Source of the DNA: Laburnicola sp. R22_1
Lineage: Eukaryota > Ascomycota > Dothideomycetes > Pleosporales > Didymosphaeriaceae
DNA: 64,000 nt
Reading direction: 5' to 3'
Assembly (NCBI GenBank): GCA_014281115.1
Contig: JACONQ010000001.1
Span: forward strand, 3,782,001 to 3,846,000
Shown: one piece after another, positions 61,634 through 64,000 of the stretch
Numbering within the stretch: position 1 is the first letter of the stretch
Layout: each line of letters starts with the position of its first letter
Notes under the pieces: generated by a model
What the model was told of the DNA's origin: nothing
The model's database searches: none
The model's input: the letters and a program-made list of their open reading frames with translations, nothing else
Made by a program: the position numbers and the translations under genes

Positions 61634-62070
61634 AGGTCTATTAAGAGAGGCTACTTCTATACTCCTCTGTCTACTGTAAGTTAGTAAGGGTGTATTAGTT
61701 TATTAGTTACTTTAGTGTTAGGCAGCTATTATACTACACTAAGGTCTATTAAGAGAGGCTACTTTTAAGTCCCTTCTTTGCTTATTATATAAGAGTAGGA
61801 ACTTTATTAGTTACTAGGAAGAATTCCTAGCGCCAGGGAGTTTGTGTTTTACTGCCCTAAAGTCTATTAAAAGAGACTACTTCTAAGTTTCTCCTTTGCT
61901 TATTATATAAGGATAGGAACTTTATTAGTTACTAGAAAGAATCTCTAGTACTAGAGAGTTTATATTTTACTATTCTAAGGTCTATTAAGAAAGGCTACCT
62001 CTAAGTCCCTCCTCTACTTAATATATAAGGGTAGGAACTTTATTAGTTACCCCTATAAGAGACTAGTTTA
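61634..62070 (+). repeat. tandem repeat, ~118-bp units, four copies
   Basis: Units start at 61,634, 61,742, 61,860 and 61,978, each with AGGTCTATTAAGAGAGGCTA or a RIP variant. They share TTGCTTATTATATAAGG and AACTTTATTAGTTACTAG words. The second and third units are both 118 bp, the first 108 bp and the last about 90 bp. Differences are largely transitions, so the array predates RIP. Confidence 0.85.
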
Positions 62071-64000
62071 ATAGGTTGCACTACTATAGTTAAGTAAGAG
62101 AGATTGCTCTAAGTTATAGAAGTAGTAGTACTACTTTATACTAGTAGAATTAAAATACTACTAAGGCCTATTTAGAAAGACTAAGATTCTAAGTCTACTA
62201 GCTACTAGTTATAGTGCAAGTAATAGGAAGTTCTATTAATTACCATTATAAGACTTTATACTTTAGTTTAATAGGTTGTACCTAAATCTACTAAAAGAAA
62301 TTCTCCTAGTCTATTAAGAGATTACCCTAAATATTTCTAAATAGTAATAAATAATAATAAATAATAACTACGTTACTTCTAAAGACTAATTTGCTTATAA
62401 CACCTAACTAGTATTATATTATAAGGGCTAAAGGCACTAAGTAAGAGAAATTAGAATTAGGATCTAGAGATGCTATAGCACTATTTGTAAAAAATTTATA
62501 TAAATAATACTTTTACCTTCTTTATAAGGCGCCTTACCTTACTTACTAAGTATACTAGCTCGCACTTATAAGATATCTAGACTTACTAAATCTAGGTATC
62601 CTATCGCGCCTCACTATTAACCTTTTAGATATTTTTTATCATTATTTCTTACTACCTTTATAATAGACGTCCCTAATAAACTACTCTAACACTTAAAACC
62701 TTAACACTAGGTTGCCCTAGCGCTAACTTTACTAAGTAGTTTTATCTAGTCTATCCTAATCTTCTACTACTTTACCTTACTAAGTAACCTTATATACTTT
62801 ATCTTAATATTTTATTACCTTAGACCTTAGTTAAGCTTATATTTAAACTAGAGTAGCACTAATTATAAGAATCTACTTTCTTTGCTGCAATTATTCTAGC
62901 TCTTACCTATTACCTATTAAATATTTAGCTAGGCAACTAATTACTAGGCTATTAATATTGCCTAGCTACCTTTTAGTATAGCTTATTAACAAATTATAGT
63001 TAAACGTTCCTATTATAACCCTACTTCCGCCCTAAACTTGCTAGTAGCTAGCCTTTAAAGCCTCTAAATTCAATAACATTGTGCTATTATCTTCTAAGGG
63101 TGCTAAAATTAATTTATATTAGGCAATCCTAACTACTTCTTTTAATAATAAAAACTCTAAAGTAGAGCCTAAGCCTAATTACTTTAGTTAAGAAGACGCC
63201 TAATTTAGCAAGAACTATAGTAATTATACTAAAGAAAAGACACTTAATAAGAATAATCTTTATAAACTTAGTATTACTTACTATAATAATAGCCTAGAAG
63301 ATAACAACACTACCTATTATAGTAATAGATTAGCAGACAAAGAAACTGTCTATTATAATAATCTTCTTAATAGTAACTCTAAATTTACTAACCTAATTAA
63401 CCCTAAGTTTAACTTCCTATAGGAAGGATGCTTAGGTAATAAATTAGATAGTAAATCGCCTAATAAAGTCTTCTAGAATACTAATAATTAGGAGCTGCCA
63501 CTTAACTATTAGCCCTTACTCTAATCTACTAGTTACCTAACTTATTCTGCCTCTAGGGACACCCTAAGCTACTAAAATAGGTGGCCTAGTTTACTACTAG
63601 TTAAGTAGCTTTCTAGCTAGCCTACTGTATATAGGCACCTATTGCTTTTAGCGCTCTTATCCCTAGCTATCCCCTCTCTAGCTAGCTTACTACTAATTTA
63701 GTAGCTACCTAGCTATTACGCGCATATAAGGCACCTATAGCTTTTTTAGTACCTTTACTCCTAGATGTTCTTACTACTACTAGTAGCCTCTATAGCTTTA
63801 GAAGCTACTCTATCCTAATTAAAAACTATATAGTTAGGTTAATACGTTTTTTAACACTTTTTTATAGTACTAGAGAATATTATATAATATAATTACGCCT
63901 GCACGCAATAAACTAACTAGAATTTTTTAGCTAACTATATTTTTATATAGTGTTAGAGCTAAGAATACGCTTTATTAGTAAAACACTAAATACTAAGATA
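62071..64000. other. unresolved AT-rich remnants to the window end
   Basis: About 1.9 kb of RIP-type sequence with TAG/TAA in every frame. Short A/T microsatellites (AATAATAAATAATA near 62,345) occur. No terminal repeats or protein motifs could be read. Confidence 0.4.

Larger units (their letters stand above)
29940..64000. other. AT-rich block with RIP-type composition
   Basis: Composition changes within a few tens of bases at about 29,940. From there CpA and TpG become rare while TpA, TAG, TTA and CTA dominate, and no long ORF survives on either strand. This is the expected outcome of repeat-induced point mutation (CpA to TpA). Islands with more CpA/TpG coincide with the youngest insertions: the copia element at 48.6-54.0 kb and the pogo copies at 41.1-42.9 and 43.9-45.8 kb. 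It continues to the window end. Confidence 0.9.

Noticed and set aside
29940..64000. Genes in the AT-rich block
   Set aside because: All longer frames are fragments of transposon proteins or chance openings. TAG/TAA density from RIP rules out intact host genes by eye.

Overview
The window looks like a filamentous ascomycete chromosome segment, probably a Dothideomycete-like genome with RIP (repeat-induced point mutation). Protein genes carry 49-55-nt introns with GT-AG borders, and one 186-nt intron has a CTAAC branch site. The transposons are Fot1/pogo, Tc1/mariner, Ty1/copia and Ty3/gypsy types. From about 29,940 the DNA turns abruptly A/T-rich, is strongly depleted in CpA and TpG, and is full of TAG/TAA stops. 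The organism is inferred from these features; no species can be named.

Layout. 1-2,343: a degenerate Fot1/pogo DNA transposon with a 206-bp solo LTR inside it. 3,240-13,271: a small metabolic neighbourhood holding a DUF1772 (anthrone-oxygenase-like) protein, an NmrA-like Rossmann protein, a SnoaL/NTF2-like protein, a salicylate-hydroxylase-like FAD monooxygenase bracketed by a 175-bp inverted repeat, and a cytochrome P450. This resembles tailoring genes of a polyketide or aromatic pathway, but no PKS, NRPS or terpene synthase is visible. 13,272-23,635: sparse, with a 437-aa protein of unknown function, a 13-bp minisatellite and a 99-aa protein resembling a double-stranded-RNA-binding domain. 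23,636-29,501: three DNA transposons in a row. The second and third abut on a single TA dinucleotide, and together they split an ORF that looks like host coding sequence.

29,940-64,000: an AT-rich RIP-type block with no intact gene. Most of it (35,051-61,381) is one minus-strand Ty3/gypsy element (Gypsy-2). It has been opened by an insertion with a 16-bp target duplication inside its 3' LTR, by two pogo elements, and by a complete plus-strand chromodomain gypsy (Gypsy-1, 46,307-59,144). Gypsy-1 itself contains a complete copia element (48,605-54,033) and a solo copia LTR. Target-site duplications support every LTR-element junction and the 16-bp-TSD insertion, and TA duplications flank the pogo elements. 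The deeper, later insertions keep more CpA and TpG, so nesting order and degree of RIP agree.

Intron-exon structures were read by eye from splice signals and reading frame. Family names rest on motif recognition, not on database searches. I saw no rRNA, tRNA or CRISPR features.
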